NCBI RefSeq assembly: GCF_934307085.1
Contig: NZ_CAKRCF010000035.1
Coordinates: 1 to 32,699 of the forward strand
Direction of reading: 5' to 3'
Origin: an uncultured Anaerobutyricum sp.
Lineage (GTDB): Bacteria; Bacillota; Clostridia; Lachnospirales; Lachnospiraceae
DNA length: 32,699 nt
Made by a program: the position numbers and the translations under genes. Each line of letters begins with the position of its first letter. Within the stretch, counting starts at the first letter, position 1. Below the pieces are notes generated by a model. That model searched no databases. It saw nothing but the letters and a program-made list of their open reading frames with translations, and was not told where the DNA came from. Below, piece by piece: positions 7,335 through 15,579 of the stretch.

Positions 7335-8129
7335 ATGCAGCAGGAGAGTAAGATTGGATTTTTGTGGCAGTATGTGATTGCCTGCATCCATCCGTCTCAG
7401 TATAAAGAACTGATTAAAAAGAAAAAGGGAGCATTCGTTGGCTATGTGGCCGTGCTTGTCATGTTTCTTGTTCTTATTGAAAACGTGATTCCATTTGCGG
7501 CATGGACGGCGAGTGTTGGAGGTTTTGAGAATCTGTTTTTAAACCGTATCCCCAAATTTACTTTAGAAAAAGGACATTTTCAGAGTGAAAATCCGATTGA
7601 TTTTACGATAGGTGGTGTTGTCCGTATTAAAGCAGATTCCTCAGTAGATCAATTTAAGGAGTCTGATTTTAAGTCGGATTATGTACAGGAGCTTTTAGTT
7701 GGAAAAAAGAACATTTTAATTAAGATGCCAGGTGGGAATCAGAAGATTGTACTTTCTCAGTATAAAAATTTGCGTTTGAATAATGCAGGGCTGGTGGAAA
7801 TGCTTCCGGCGCTCTATATGTTTCTTATATTTTATCTGGTAGTGCTTCTTATTACGAAGGCAGTACAGTATTTATTTGTAGCTCTGGTATTTTCCCTCAT
7901 ATGCAGGGGAAGTGTCCGTACAACAGAAGGTAAGGTTGTGTCGATGGCAGAGTCATTTTACATTGCAGTTTATGCCAGAACATTGGCAGCGATTATTGGA
8001 AGTGTGAATGCGGCACTTGGCTACATGGTAGATAGCTTTGTCCTTATGATTGTGACAGTATTTATTACGATGGGATTTATTATGAGAGGAGAGATTTCTG
8101 TTCTTGATCCTCAGCCATCAAAAGAATAA
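7335..8129 (+). CDS. DUF1189-like membrane protein
   Basis: This is a protein of about 264 residues with an N-terminal amphipathic piece (QYKELIKKKKG), a membrane helix at about 34-52, an extracytoplasmic segment (about 60-150), and three or four hydrophobic helices in the C-terminal half. The layout and the start of the first helix (YKELIKKKKGAFVGYVAVLV) resemble DUF1189 proteins, which have no known biochemical role. AGGAGG at 7324-7329 favours the ATG at 7335 over the one at 7332, which is too close. It is likely co-transcribed with the DJ-1 gene. Confidence 0.75.
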   Translation: MQQESKIGFLWQYVIACIHPSQYKELIKKKKGAFVGYVAVLVMFLVLIENVIPFAAWTASVGGFENLFLNRIPKFTLEKGHFQSENPIDFTIGGVVRIKADSSVDQFKESDFKSDYVQELLVGKKNILIKMPGGNQKIVLSQYKNLRLNNAGLVEMLPALYMFLIFYLVVLLITKAVQYLFVALVFSLICRGSVRTTEGKVVSMAESFYIAVYARTLAAIIGSVNAALGYMVDSFVLMIVTVFITMGFIMRGEISVLDPQPSKE

Positions 8130-8253
8130 ATTGTTTTAAAAGGAATTTATTTTTGTGTAATGTTTTTATATAAAATGTTCAAGTAACCTGAAATATTTAA
8201 GTAACCGGTGGATTTGCGAAGAATTATCCCGGATATTTTAAGGAGGAATAGTT

Positions 8254-8811
8254 ATGTCAAAGGTTATTATGGTTACCGGCGGTAGTCGGAGTGGAAAGAG
8301 CGTGATTGCGGAGCAGAAGGCAAAGGAATATGGAAAGCGCAGTGTTCTTTACCTTGCGACAGCGATTCCGATTGATGATGATATGAAGGAACGTATCCGT
8401 ATTCATCAGGAAAGACGTGATCCGGAATGGGGTACTTATGAAGGGTACCGTGATCTTGGAGAAGTTGTAAAGAGTACAGAAAAGAATACGATTCTTCTTG
8501 ACTGTGTCACTGTTATGATCACAAATATTTTATTTGAGGAAGAGGACAGAGATTTTGATAAGATTTCTGCTTCTGAGGTAGAGAAACTTGAGAATGAAGT
8601 GATTAAAGAACTGAGTACTCTTGTCAAAGCAATTCGTGACGAAGATAAAACGCTTATTATCGTATCGAATGAAGTAGGAATGAGTCTTGTGCCTTCTTAT
8701 CGTCTTGGACGAATTTTCAGTGATATTTCAGGAAAGGCCAATCAGGTACTTGCTTCTTTAAGTGATGAAGTTTATGTAGCAATCAGTGGACTGCCTCTTC
8801 GTCTGAAATAG
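8254..8811 (+). CDS. cobU: adenosylcobinamide kinase / guanylyltransferase
   Basis: This 185-residue protein has the CobU P-loop GGSRSGKS (9-16), the IRIHQERRDPEW segment whose His51 matches the guanylylated histidine of the family, and the signature SNEVGMSLVPSYRLGRIFSD. CobU phosphorylates adenosylcobinamide and transfers GMP to it, an intermediate step of cobalamin nucleotide-loop assembly or corrinoid salvage, in the cytoplasm. No other cobalamin gene and no recognisable cobalamin riboswitch (8130-8253) is nearby, so the gene is isolated from its pathway. AAGGAGGAA precedes the start. The next gene follows within a few bases. Confidence 0.93.
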   Translation: MSKVIMVTGGSRSGKSVIAEQKAKEYGKRSVLYLATAIPIDDDMKERIRIHQERRDPEWGTYEGYRDLGEVVKSTEKNTILLDCVTVMITNILFEEEDRDFDKISASEVEKLENEVIKELSTLVKAIRDEDKTLIIVSNEVGMSLVPSYRLGRIFSDISGKANQVLASLSDEVYVAISGLPLRLK

Positions 8812-8819
8812 GTATGCTT

Positions 8820-9623
8820 ATGAGCAAAAAGAAAAAAAGAAAAGGGAGCGGATTTTTTTCAAATCTGCTTCTTCTGCTGTGTATTATTGTCTTTTGTTTT
8901 GCAGTCTGGAAACTGTGGGGATATTATAAGAATTACCATGGTGGAAGGAAAGAATATGAGCAGCTTAGAGAATATGTAAAGGATAATACAGAGAGTCCCC
9001 CAAAGAAAGATAAAGGACCGGATATGTGTCCTGTTCAAGTGAATTTTGATGCTCTTGCTAAGGTAAATCCAGATGTAAAGGGGTGGATTTATGTAAAGGG
9101 AACAGGAATTAATTATCCTATCGTACAGACAACAGATAATACGACCTATTTGAATCGTACATTTGAAGGAACAGACAGCTTTATTGGTGCTATATTTTTA
9201 GATGCCGGATGTGAGCCGGATTTTTCCTGTGAAAATAGTATTGTCTATGGGCATAACTTAAAAAATGGTCAGATGTTTGGAATGTTGAAGAAACATTATG
9301 ATACAAAGTATAATGAAGATGCTGATTATAAGGAGCATCAGAAAATATGGATTATAACGCCAGAGGAAGAGATAGAGTATAAGGTATTTGCAGCAAGAGA
9401 GATTGATGTTGTGGAAGATTCAGATGTATATATGATTTCATTTGCTTCCGAAGAAGAGTATGCATCCTATTTAAAAGATGCATTGGCAAAGTCTCTTTAT
9501 GATTTAGGGACGAAGACGGATAGTGCAGATAATATACTGACATTATCTACATGTACCTCATCTTCAGAAAATGGGCGATTTATAGTGCAGGCAACACAGA
9601 TACAAAAGACAGCAAGGAAGTAG
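8820..9623 (+). CDS. srtB: class B sortase
   Basis: This is a protein of about 267 residues with a basic N-terminus, a membrane anchor (about 12-32) and a C-terminal sortase domain. NSIVYGHNLKNGQMFG holds the catalytic His (about 145). LSTCTSSSENGRFIV holds the catalytic Cys (about 245) and Arg (about 253). The spacing and the FIGAIFLDAGC segment fit class B. It would anchor one or more substrates to the wall, but no gene with an evident sorting signal lies in this window. ATG 8820 is better placed than ATG 8814 relative to the weak TAGG site. It sits eight bases after cobU and 13 before the LTA-synthase-like gene. Confidence 0.9.
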   Translation: MSKKKKRKGSGFFSNLLLLLCIIVFCFAVWKLWGYYKNYHGGRKEYEQLREYVKDNTESPPKKDKGPDMCPVQVNFDALAKVNPDVKGWIYVKGTGINYPIVQTTDNTTYLNRTFEGTDSFIGAIFLDAGCEPDFSCENSIVYGHNLKNGQMFGMLKKHYDTKYNEDADYKEHQKIWIITPEEEIEYKVFAAREIDVVEDSDVYMISFASEEEYASYLKDALAKSLYDLGTKTDSADNILTLSTCTSSSENGRFIVQATQIQKTARK

Positions 9624-9636
9624 ACAAGGAGTAGCT

Positions 9637-11697
9637 ATGAGAGAGAAAAATATATGGGAGAGAATAAAGGACTCTTCAAATTATAAGGTTCTTATTCTTA
9701 ATCTGATTCTTACTCTCTGCCTGAACCTTCTTTTAGAATTTACAGAAAGAAGGTCAGTAAGTGAGGTGTTCTCTTTTATTCAGGAGAGGACATTTGTATT
9801 TCTTTATAATGGATTTATTATATTTTTATGTTTATCAATTATATTTCTGGTAAAGAAAAAGATTTTTGCTTATGTATTTATCGGCGGTTGCTGGAGTATG
9901 GTAGCAATTGCGAATGGGATTGTACTAAGTGACAGAAAAACACCATTTACGGCAGTGGATCTTACGTTAGTAAAGTCAGTGCTGCCTATTCTTGGAAGTT
10001 ATCTTGAAATGTGGCAGATTATAACAATTGTTGTTTTGCTCGTGATTGGAGTGGGAGGACTGGTATGTCTGTATCTTTATTCTCCGGAAGATAAGAAATA
10101 TAAAGGAGTTTTTTCGGGATCTTTGTATACAGCAGTCACAGTCATTTGTTTTTGTGCAGTAACATATGTCGGTGTCGGCAGAGGAATGCTTATTAAAAAG
10201 TTTGATAATCTGATAGCTGGATATAAGGACTATGGTGTTGCTTATGGATTTTGTGTCACAGCGATAGATACTGGTATAGATCGTCCGATTAATTATTCAA
10301 GAGATACAGTAAGCCATATAAAGAAAAGAGTTAAAAATGCAGAAAAAAAGCAAAAACAATCAGAAAAGGAAGAGAATGTAAAAGAACCTAACATTATTTT
10401 TATCCAGTTAGAATCATTTTTTGATGCGACAACAGTAAAAAGTTTGAAGGTTTCAGAAGATCCGATTCCTACTTTCCATAAGATTCAGAAGGAATATACG
10501 TCAGGATATTTGAAAGTTCCTGTATATGGAGCAGGAACAATTAATACAGAGTTTGAAGTAATCACGGGAATGAATATGGACTATTTTGGTACAGGAGAAT
10601 ACCCATACCGAAGTATTCTTCATAAGACAACCTGTGACAGTATTGCGTACTGGTTAAAAGAAAAAAAATATGAGTCCAGTGTGATTCACAATAATAATGC
10701 CTCTTTTTATGACAGAGATGCCGTTTTTTCCAATCTTGGATTTGACAATTTTATTACCATTGAAAATATGGATGTAAAGAGCCGAAATGAAGTTGGATGG
10801 GCAAAAGATTCTATTTTGACAACGTATATTATGGATACACTGAGCCAGACGAAAAAGAAGGATATTATTTATACAATCTCGGTACAGGGACATGGAGATT
10901 ATCCGACTGATGACCAGAGTAATTCCACGATTACGGTTTCCGGTGAGGGAATGAGTCAGAGTTATCTTAATCAGTTTACATATTATGTAAATCAGACGAG
11001 AGAGATGGATGATTTTATTAAGGAACTGACGGATAAGCTTTCGGATTATCCAGAAGACGTGATGGTTGTTGCTTATGGAGATCATCTGCCGGGAATGAAT
11101 CTGGAAAGTAAAGACTTAAAGAATGGCTCAAAGTATGAGACTCCGTATTTTATATGGGATAATTTTGGTTATAACAAGACAAATAAAAAGAAAGAATCCG
11201 GTAAAGTGGAAGCATGGCAGCTTGCATCTAAAGTACTTGGAGAAGTGGGAATCCATAACGGATTTTTAAACGAATATCATCAGACGATGGAAGAAGATAA
11301 GAAATATCGTAAAAATTTAAAGCTTTTACAATATGATATGCTTTATGGAAGTAACTTTGTAAGAGAAGGCAAAAAGTCTTTAGAGCCAACAAAAATTAAT
11401 TATAGTCTGAGTCCTGTGGAGATTACAGAGATAAAAGAAGATAAGGATGATTATCTGTTAATTGGCAATAACTTTACAGATGCGAGCCGCGTTTTTGTGA
11501 ATGGTGTCCGGGTGGCATCAAGGAAACAAAGTAACAGTGTGTTAAAGATTTCAAAAAGCGCTGTAAAAGAAGGGGATAAGATTACTGTTCATCAGGTAAG
11601 TGTGACTAATGAAAATATCACCTTAAATCAGTCAAAGGAATATGAATTCCACAAAGATAAAGTGAGATTATTATACAAAAATTTGTATGATGAATAA
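9637..11697 (+). CDS. LTA synthase-like sulfatase-fold membrane enzyme with C-terminal TIG-like domain
   Basis: The protein has 686 residues. The N-terminal part has about five hydrophobic helices, the middle is a sulfatase-fold domain with NIIFIQLESFFDA (252 on; metal-site Glu), GAGTINTEFEVITG (Thr301 as probable nucleophile) and VVAYGDHLPGM (Asp482, His483). These motifs match lipoteichoic acid synthase and related phosphoglycerol transferases acting outside the membrane. The last ~90 residues (SPVEITEIKEDKDDYLLIGN...FVNGVRV) look like an immunoglobulin-like IPT/TIG fold, not part of standard LtaS. The exact polymer made is not known. It lies in a tight run with cobU and sortase upstream and putP downstream. 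Confidence 0.85.
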   Translation: MREKNIWERIKDSSNYKVLILNLILTLCLNLLLEFTERRSVSEVFSFIQERTFVFLYNGFIIFLCLSIIFLVKKKIFAYVFIGGCWSMVAIANGIVLSDRKTPFTAVDLTLVKSVLPILGSYLEMWQIITIVVLLVIGVGGLVCLYLYSPEDKKYKGVFSGSLYTAVTVICFCAVTYVGVGRGMLIKKFDNLIAGYKDYGVAYGFCVTAIDTGIDRPINYSRDTVSHIKKRVKNAEKKQKQSEKEENVKEPNIIFIQLESFFDATTVKSLKVSEDPIPTFHKIQKEYTSGYLKVPVYGAGTINTEFEVITGMNMDYFGTGEYPYRSILHKTTCDSIAYWLKEKKYESSVIHNNNASFYDRDAVFSNLGFDNFITIENMDVKSRNEVGWAKDSILTTYIMDTLSQTKKKDIIYTISVQGHGDYPTDDQSNSTITVSGEGMSQSYLNQFTYYVNQTREMDDFIKELTDKLSDYPEDVMVVAYGDHLPGMNLESKDLKNGSKYETPYFIWDNFGYNKTNKKKESGKVEAWQLASKVLGEVGIHNGFLNEYHQTMEEDKKYRKNLKLLQYDMLYGSNFVREGKKSLEPTKINYSLSPVEITEIKEDKDDYLLIGNNFTDASRVFVNGVRVASRKQSNSVLKISKSAVKEGDKITVHQVSVTNENITLNQSKEYEFHKDKVRLLYKNLYDE

Positions 11698-11724
11698 ATA
11701 AAAAGAAAAACAGGAGGACAAAGT

Positions 11725-13269
11725 ATGTCAACAACAACCGCGATATTATGCGCCTTTGGTGTGTATTTACTGCTGATGATTGGAATTGGTGTCTGGTGTA
11801 TGAAAAAAACAACAGGAGCTGATGACTATTTCTTAGGTGGAAGAGGACTTTCTGGTCCGGTTGCTGCCTTATCTGCACAAGCATCCGATATGAGTGGATG
11901 GCTTCTTATGGGATTACCAGGTTCTATTTATGCATTAGGTACCGGACAGGCATGGATTGCCATCGGTCTTGGACTTGGAACAATCGCAAACTGGTTAATT
12001 ATTGCAAAGCCACTTCGTGCCTATACGATTGTGGCAAATAACTCAATGACATTGCCGGAATTTTTCGGGAATCGTTATCATGATGAGAAAAAGATACTTT
12101 TAGGAATATCTTCAGTGATTATCGTTGTTTTCTTCTTAGTATATACCGCTTCAGCATTGGCATCTGGAGGAAAGCTTTTCAACACCGTGTTTGGTATTGA
12201 TTATCACGTAGCATTATTTATCGGAGCAGCCGTTATCTTAATCTATACCTTTATGGGTGGATTTCTTGCCGTATGTACAACAGACTTTGTACAGGGAACA
12301 ATGATGCTCATTGCTCTTTTAATCGTACCGATTATCGCATGGGGATATGTAAGTGGAGACTTCTCTTCTTTATTAGCAAAGAGCGGTGTAGACTCTGCAC
12401 ATTACATGAGTCTTATGTACAACGGAGATCATCCAATCACACCAATCGAGATTATCTCCAACCTTGCATGGGGACTTGGATACTGTGGAATGCCACATAT
12501 CCTTATCCGTTTCATGGCAATCAAAAATGAAAAGGAACTTAAAAAATCATCAGTGATTGCAATCGTATGGGTAGTTATTTCCCTTACTCTTGCTGTAGTA
12601 ATCGGAGTAGTAGGTCGTGCTTACCTTCTTCCAATGATTCTTGGAGAGACAGCAGGCGCACCATCTGCCGAATCCGTATTTATCCAGATGATTCAGGAAA
12701 CCTTTACAAACAAGATTAACCTTCCATTTATTGGAGGACTCTTTATCTGTGGTATTTTAGCAGCGATTATGTCCACTGCAGATTCACAGCTTCTTGTATG
12801 TTCTTCTTCTGTATCTGCAGATATTTACCAGGGAATTTTTAAACCAAACGCAACAGATAAGGAAGTGTTAAATATCGGACGAATCACAACAATTATTGTT
12901 GCAGCCCTTGCTTTCATTATTGCATGGGATCCAAATAGCTCCGTTATGGCACTCGTATCCGATGCCTGGGCAGGACTTGGTTCTGCATTTGGACCATTAG
13001 TAGTAATGAGTCTTTTCTGGAAGAGAACCAATCTCCCAGGAGCCATTGCAGGACTTGTATCCGGCGCGGTAACTGTAATTATATGGGATTATATTCCACT
13101 TGTTGGTGGACAGACTCCATATGCAGCAACTGGATTATATTCTCTTGTACTGGGATTTGCTATTAGTTTGATTTTCATCGTAGTAGTAAGTCTTATGACA
13201 AAGGCACCGGAAGAATCTATTATTGAAGAATTTGAGCTCTACAAGGGCTATAAAGAATACGATAAGTAG
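11725..13269 (+). CDS. putP: sodium/proline symporter
   Basis: This is a 514-residue polytopic protein of the sodium:solute symporter family with about 13 hydrophobic helices. The segments DDYFLGGRGLSGPVAALSAQ, ASDMSGWLLMGLPG and GILAAIMSTADSQLL match PutP-type proline importers. It would bring in L-proline with Na+ across the cytoplasmic membrane, for osmotic balance or Stickland-type metabolism (inference). AGGAGG precedes the start 27 bases after the previous stop, so it may be read from the same transcript. Codon use differs slightly from the gene before it, with more C-ending codons, as expected for a well-expressed gene. Element E3 follows immediately. Confidence 0.92.
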   Translation: MSTTTAILCAFGVYLLLMIGIGVWCMKKTTGADDYFLGGRGLSGPVAALSAQASDMSGWLLMGLPGSIYALGTGQAWIAIGLGLGTIANWLIIAKPLRAYTIVANNSMTLPEFFGNRYHDEKKILLGISSVIIVVFFLVYTASALASGGKLFNTVFGIDYHVALFIGAAVILIYTFMGGFLAVCTTDFVQGTMMLIALLIVPIIAWGYVSGDFSSLLAKSGVDSAHYMSLMYNGDHPITPIEIISNLAWGLGYCGMPHILIRFMAIKNEKELKKSSVIAIVWVVISLTLAVVIGVVGRAYLLPMILGETAGAPSAESVFIQMIQETFTNKINLPFIGGLFICGILAAIMSTADSQLLVCSSSVSADIYQGIFKPNATDKEVLNIGRITTIIVAALAFIIAWDPNSSVMALVSDAWAGLGSAFGPLVVMSLFWKRTNLPGAIAGLVSGAVTVIIWDYIPLVGGQTPYAATGLYSLVLGFAISLIFIVVVSLMTKAPEESIIEEFELYKGYKEYDK

Positions 13270-13271
13270 TA

Positions 13272-13440
13272 TTTGCCGCAGGCAAAAGAGCACCCACAGA
13301 AAATGAAAGAATCCCTATTTGTGATTTTAGCGTAAAGGTTAAATGCAAGCATTTAAGCGAGCATTCAACTGATAGCAACTAAAGTCAAAAATAGGGATTC
13401 TTTCTTTTTCTGATGTCGTTTTGCCTGCGGCAACTCAGAA
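13272..13440. repeat. fold-back element E3 between convergent genes
   Basis: About 55 bases (from 13273) pair with the right arm ending at 13433. The stem starts with TTGCCGCAGGCAAAA / TTTTGCCTGCGGCAA and includes AAAGAATCCCTATTT / AAATAGGGATTCTTT. The inner start TTTGTGATTTTAG matches E1, but the rest of the core has diverged. The right tail GGCAACTCAGAA parallels GGCAAATCAGAA of E1. It lies exactly between the putP stop and the convergent dehydrogenase stop and probably acts as a two-way terminator. Confidence 0.75.
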
Positions 13441-13441
13441 T

Positions 13442-14830
13442 TTAAAGTCTTGAAAGCACCGCTCTTGCGGCCTTAATTCCAGAAGCCCCCGCCTGTGCAA
13501 GCCCTCTTGTCGTTCCGGCACCATCTCCGATAGCGAAGAAACCAGGAAGTTTTGTTTCAAGTTCGTGGCTTAACTCTAAACGTGAAGAGTAGAATTTAAC
13601 TTCTGCACCATATAAAAGAGTATCATAGTTTGCAGTACCAGGAGCTACTTTATCAAGTGCGTAGATCATCTCGATAATATCATCAAGCTGTCGCTTTGGA
13701 AGTGCTAAAGATAAATCTCCAGGAACAGCAGCAGTCAGTGTAGGCTTTACGAAAGACTGGCTTAAACGATGTTCATTTGTGCGGATACCTTTTACTAAGT
13801 CACCGAAACGTTGTACAAGTACACCACCTGCTAACATATTAGAAAGGGAAGCAATGTGCTTACCATAACGATATGGTTCATCAAATGGTTCTGTAAAACG
13901 GTTAGAAACGAGAAGGGCAAAGTTTGTATTCTCACTGCGAAGAGAAGCATCGGAGTAAGAATGGCCATTTACTGTATTGATTCCTTCTACATTTTCAGCA
14001 ACAACGTGTCCATAAGGATTCATACAGAAAGTACGAACACTGTCACCGTACTGTTTTGTACGATAAACAAGCTTAGATTCGTATACAACATCTGTGATAT
14101 GCTCAAATACTCTTGCCGGAAGTTCTACACGGACACCGATATCTACCTGATTGTTGATGAGCTTGATTCCAAGATTCTTACACTGGTTTGCGAACCATTC
14201 TGCACCGCTTCGTCCAGGAGCAGCAATTAAAAATTTGCATCGTGCAACATCGCCCTTTTCTGTTACAAGTTCGTAACCTTCAGAGCATGTCTTAATTTCA
14301 GAAATAGCAGTATTAAAATGAAAATCCATTTTATCTTTTAAATCTTCATAAATATTTGTAAGAATCATAAGATTCTTTTCTGTACCAAGATGTTTACACT
14401 GTGCCTGCAGAAGATGAAGGTCAAATTCAAGAGCTTTCTTTGCAAGAGCCTGTGCCTCTGGAGTTGTAGTAGAGAAATAATTTGTAGTAGCACCGTGAGC
14501 TACATTTACATCATCTACATAGTGAATCAGTTCCATAACTTCATCATGATCCATATAATCTGTAAGCCAGCCACCAAATTCTGTAGTAAAGTTAAACTTA
14601 CCATCAGAAAATGCACCAGCGCCACCGAAGCCACACATCGTATCGCAGACTTTACAGTTAATACACTGCTTTACTTTCTTTGCTACGATAGGGCAACTCC
14701 TTTTATAAATATCCCTTCCCTGTTCAAAAACACCAATTTTTAAGGAAGGATTTTTTAAACTAAGTTCATAACCGGCATAAATGCCTGCTTCACCACAACC
14801 AATAATAATAACATCATATACTTGATTCAT
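13442..14830 (-). CDS. FAD-dependent dehydrogenase with Cys-rich insertion
   Basis: This 462-residue protein begins with a dinucleotide-binding fold (VIIIGCGEAGIYAGYEL, GxGxxG at 11-16). A cluster of cysteines follows (Cys46, 56, 59, 62, 66; CINCKVCDTMCGFGG), then GAFSDGKFN, as in the uncharacterised FAD-dependent dehydrogenase group (COG2509-like). The C-terminus has FAIGDGAGTTRGLAQAGASG, typical of the FAD-closing motif. The substrate is unknown. The cysteines could bind an iron-sulfur cluster or zinc. The start is supported by AGGAGG seven bases upstream. It is a single gene convergent with putP. Confidence 0.85.
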   Translation of the reverse strand: MNQVYDVIIIGCGEAGIYAGYELSLKNPSLKIGVFEQGRDIYKRSCPIVAKKVKQCINCKVCDTMCGFGGAGAFSDGKFNFTTEFGGWLTDYMDHDEVMELIHYVDDVNVAHGATTNYFSTTTPEAQALAKKALEFDLHLLQAQCKHLGTEKNLMILTNIYEDLKDKMDFHFNTAISEIKTCSEGYELVTEKGDVARCKFLIAAPGRSGAEWFANQCKNLGIKLINNQVDIGVRVELPARVFEHITDVVYESKLVYRTKQYGDSVRTFCMNPYGHVVAENVEGINTVNGHSYSDASLRSENTNFALLVSNRFTEPFDEPYRYGKHIASLSNMLAGGVLVQRFGDLVKGIRTNEHRLSQSFVKPTLTAAVPGDLSLALPKRQLDDIIEMIYALDKVAPGTANYDTLLYGAEVKFYSSRLELSHELETKLPGFFAIGDGAGTTRGLAQAGASGIKAARAVLSRL

Positions 14831-14925
14831 TGAATTACCTCCTAAATCAATGGTTTACATCTGTTTCAATGTAAAGAAAACCATAAAAAACCAATATATA
14901 TTATACCCAACAAAAATAAAAAGTC

Positions 14926-14994
14926 AACTTCTGATTTGTTAAGCCGCACAAACTTCTCTACAGCGGTGTCTGTTACCAGCTTGACAAATCAGGA
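14926..14994. repeat. short fold-back repeat, copy C
   Basis: CTGATTTGTTAAGC (14931-14944) pairs with GCTTGACAAATCAG (14979-14992) with one wobble, and an inner CCGC / GCGG closes the tip. It is homologous to copies A and B at the window start. The ends ACTTCTGATTTG / CAAATCAG also resemble the outermost tails of E1 and E3, suggesting shared ends. It lies upstream of the minus-strand dehydrogenase gene. Confidence 0.6.
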
Positions 14995-15017
14995 TTTGCT
15001 CATTTGTCCATAATTCA

Positions 15018-15046
15018 GATTGCTATAAATTTTAAAGTAAGGTATA
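15018..15046 (+). promoter_or_regulatory. promoter upstream of the sensor remnant
   Basis: TTGCTA (15018-15023) and TATAAT (15041-15046) lie 17 bases apart, about 77 bases before the remnant's ATG. It probably still drives transcription through the pseudogene towards the pilin-like gene. Confidence 0.55.
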
Positions 15047-15122
15047 ATAAAAATAATATTTTACAGGTAAATTAGACATATTTTATAAAGCAAGAGTCCC
15101 TTTATTATGAATGGGAGGGTAT

Positions 15123-15546
15123 ATGAACAAATTGAAAAAGAGTTTCTGTAAGTCTGGCAGCTTTCTGCTCTGCCTTTTTTTAATGTTTACGCTAGAGCGT
15201 GTTTGAAAAATCATTCCTACAACCTGCACGCCTCAATTTACGGTATATTTTGCCTTCATTCAGTTGACGTAGCCCGCTACGCCGCCCTCATTCAGGCGAA
15301 ATCTCTCGCAAATTGCGACGCACATCTTGCAGAAAGCCTTTTTCAGACACGCTCTAGTATCGGTTCCAGTGATGGCAAAAGAGGCAGACACAAAAACTGT
15401 TCAGGTGGGGTGGTTCGAGGACTCATATAATATTACCGGCTTTAAAGTATGTATCAATGAATGGTTTAGAAGATGCGATGAATAAGCTAAAAAAGAAAGA
15501 GATAGATTGTGTGGTTTCAGCAGAAATTTCTCAATTGGTAGTTTAG
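15123..15546 (+). pseudogene. secreted substrate-binding/sensor protein remnant
   Basis: The ATG at 15123 follows GGGAGGG and encodes a signal peptide (MNKLKKSFCKSGSFLLCLFL...). It is interrupted after Leu24 by a 160-base palindromic insertion that brings a TGA. If bases 15195-15356 are removed, the frame runs on as MFTLVSVPVMAKEADTKTVQ and then VGWFEDSYNITG, a clean signal peptidase site followed by the start of a periplasmic-binding-type sensor domain common in Lachnospiraceae signalling proteins. Near 15440 a second lesion (large deletion or frameshift) joins to a different frame reading MNGLEDAMNKLKKKEIDCVV, a later part of the same domain type, ending at TAG 15546. The original protein may have been a diguanylate cyclase or histidine kinase sensor, but the output domain is gone. 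Confidence 0.75.
15195..15354. mobile_element. MITE-like insertion with TA duplication
   Basis: This 160-base element has ends GAGCGTGTTTGAAAAA and TTTTTCAGACACGCTC (15 of 16 complementary), flanked by TA on both sides (15193-15194 and 15355-15356). It has no coding capacity. TA duplication and short inverted ends fit an IS630/Tc1-mariner type non-autonomous element. It interrupts a signal-peptide coding region, and exact removal restores the reading frame. A single copy of a similar end (GAGTGTGTTTGAAAAA) lies at 17109-17124, after the Nudix gene. Confidence 0.75.
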
Positions 15547-15579
15547 TTACATAATGAAGGAAAGGAATATAGGGGAAAT

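Noticed and set aside
8130..8253. Cobalamin riboswitch before cobU
   Set aside because: The 124-base gap is AT-rich and too short, and lacks the B12-box-like GCCACTG element.
11618..11884. 88-residue minus-strand frame across the LTA-like/putP junction
   Set aside because: Antisense shadow of two well-supported genes, no ribosome site.
15046..15122. Cyclic di-GMP riboswitch before the sensor/pilin region
   Set aside because: The 76-base leader lacks the conserved GGCAAACC and GACGCAAAGC blocks.
15203..15430. 75-residue plus-strand frame
   Set aside because: It lies mostly inside the palindromic insertion 15195-15354 and reads into the remnant in the wrong frame.
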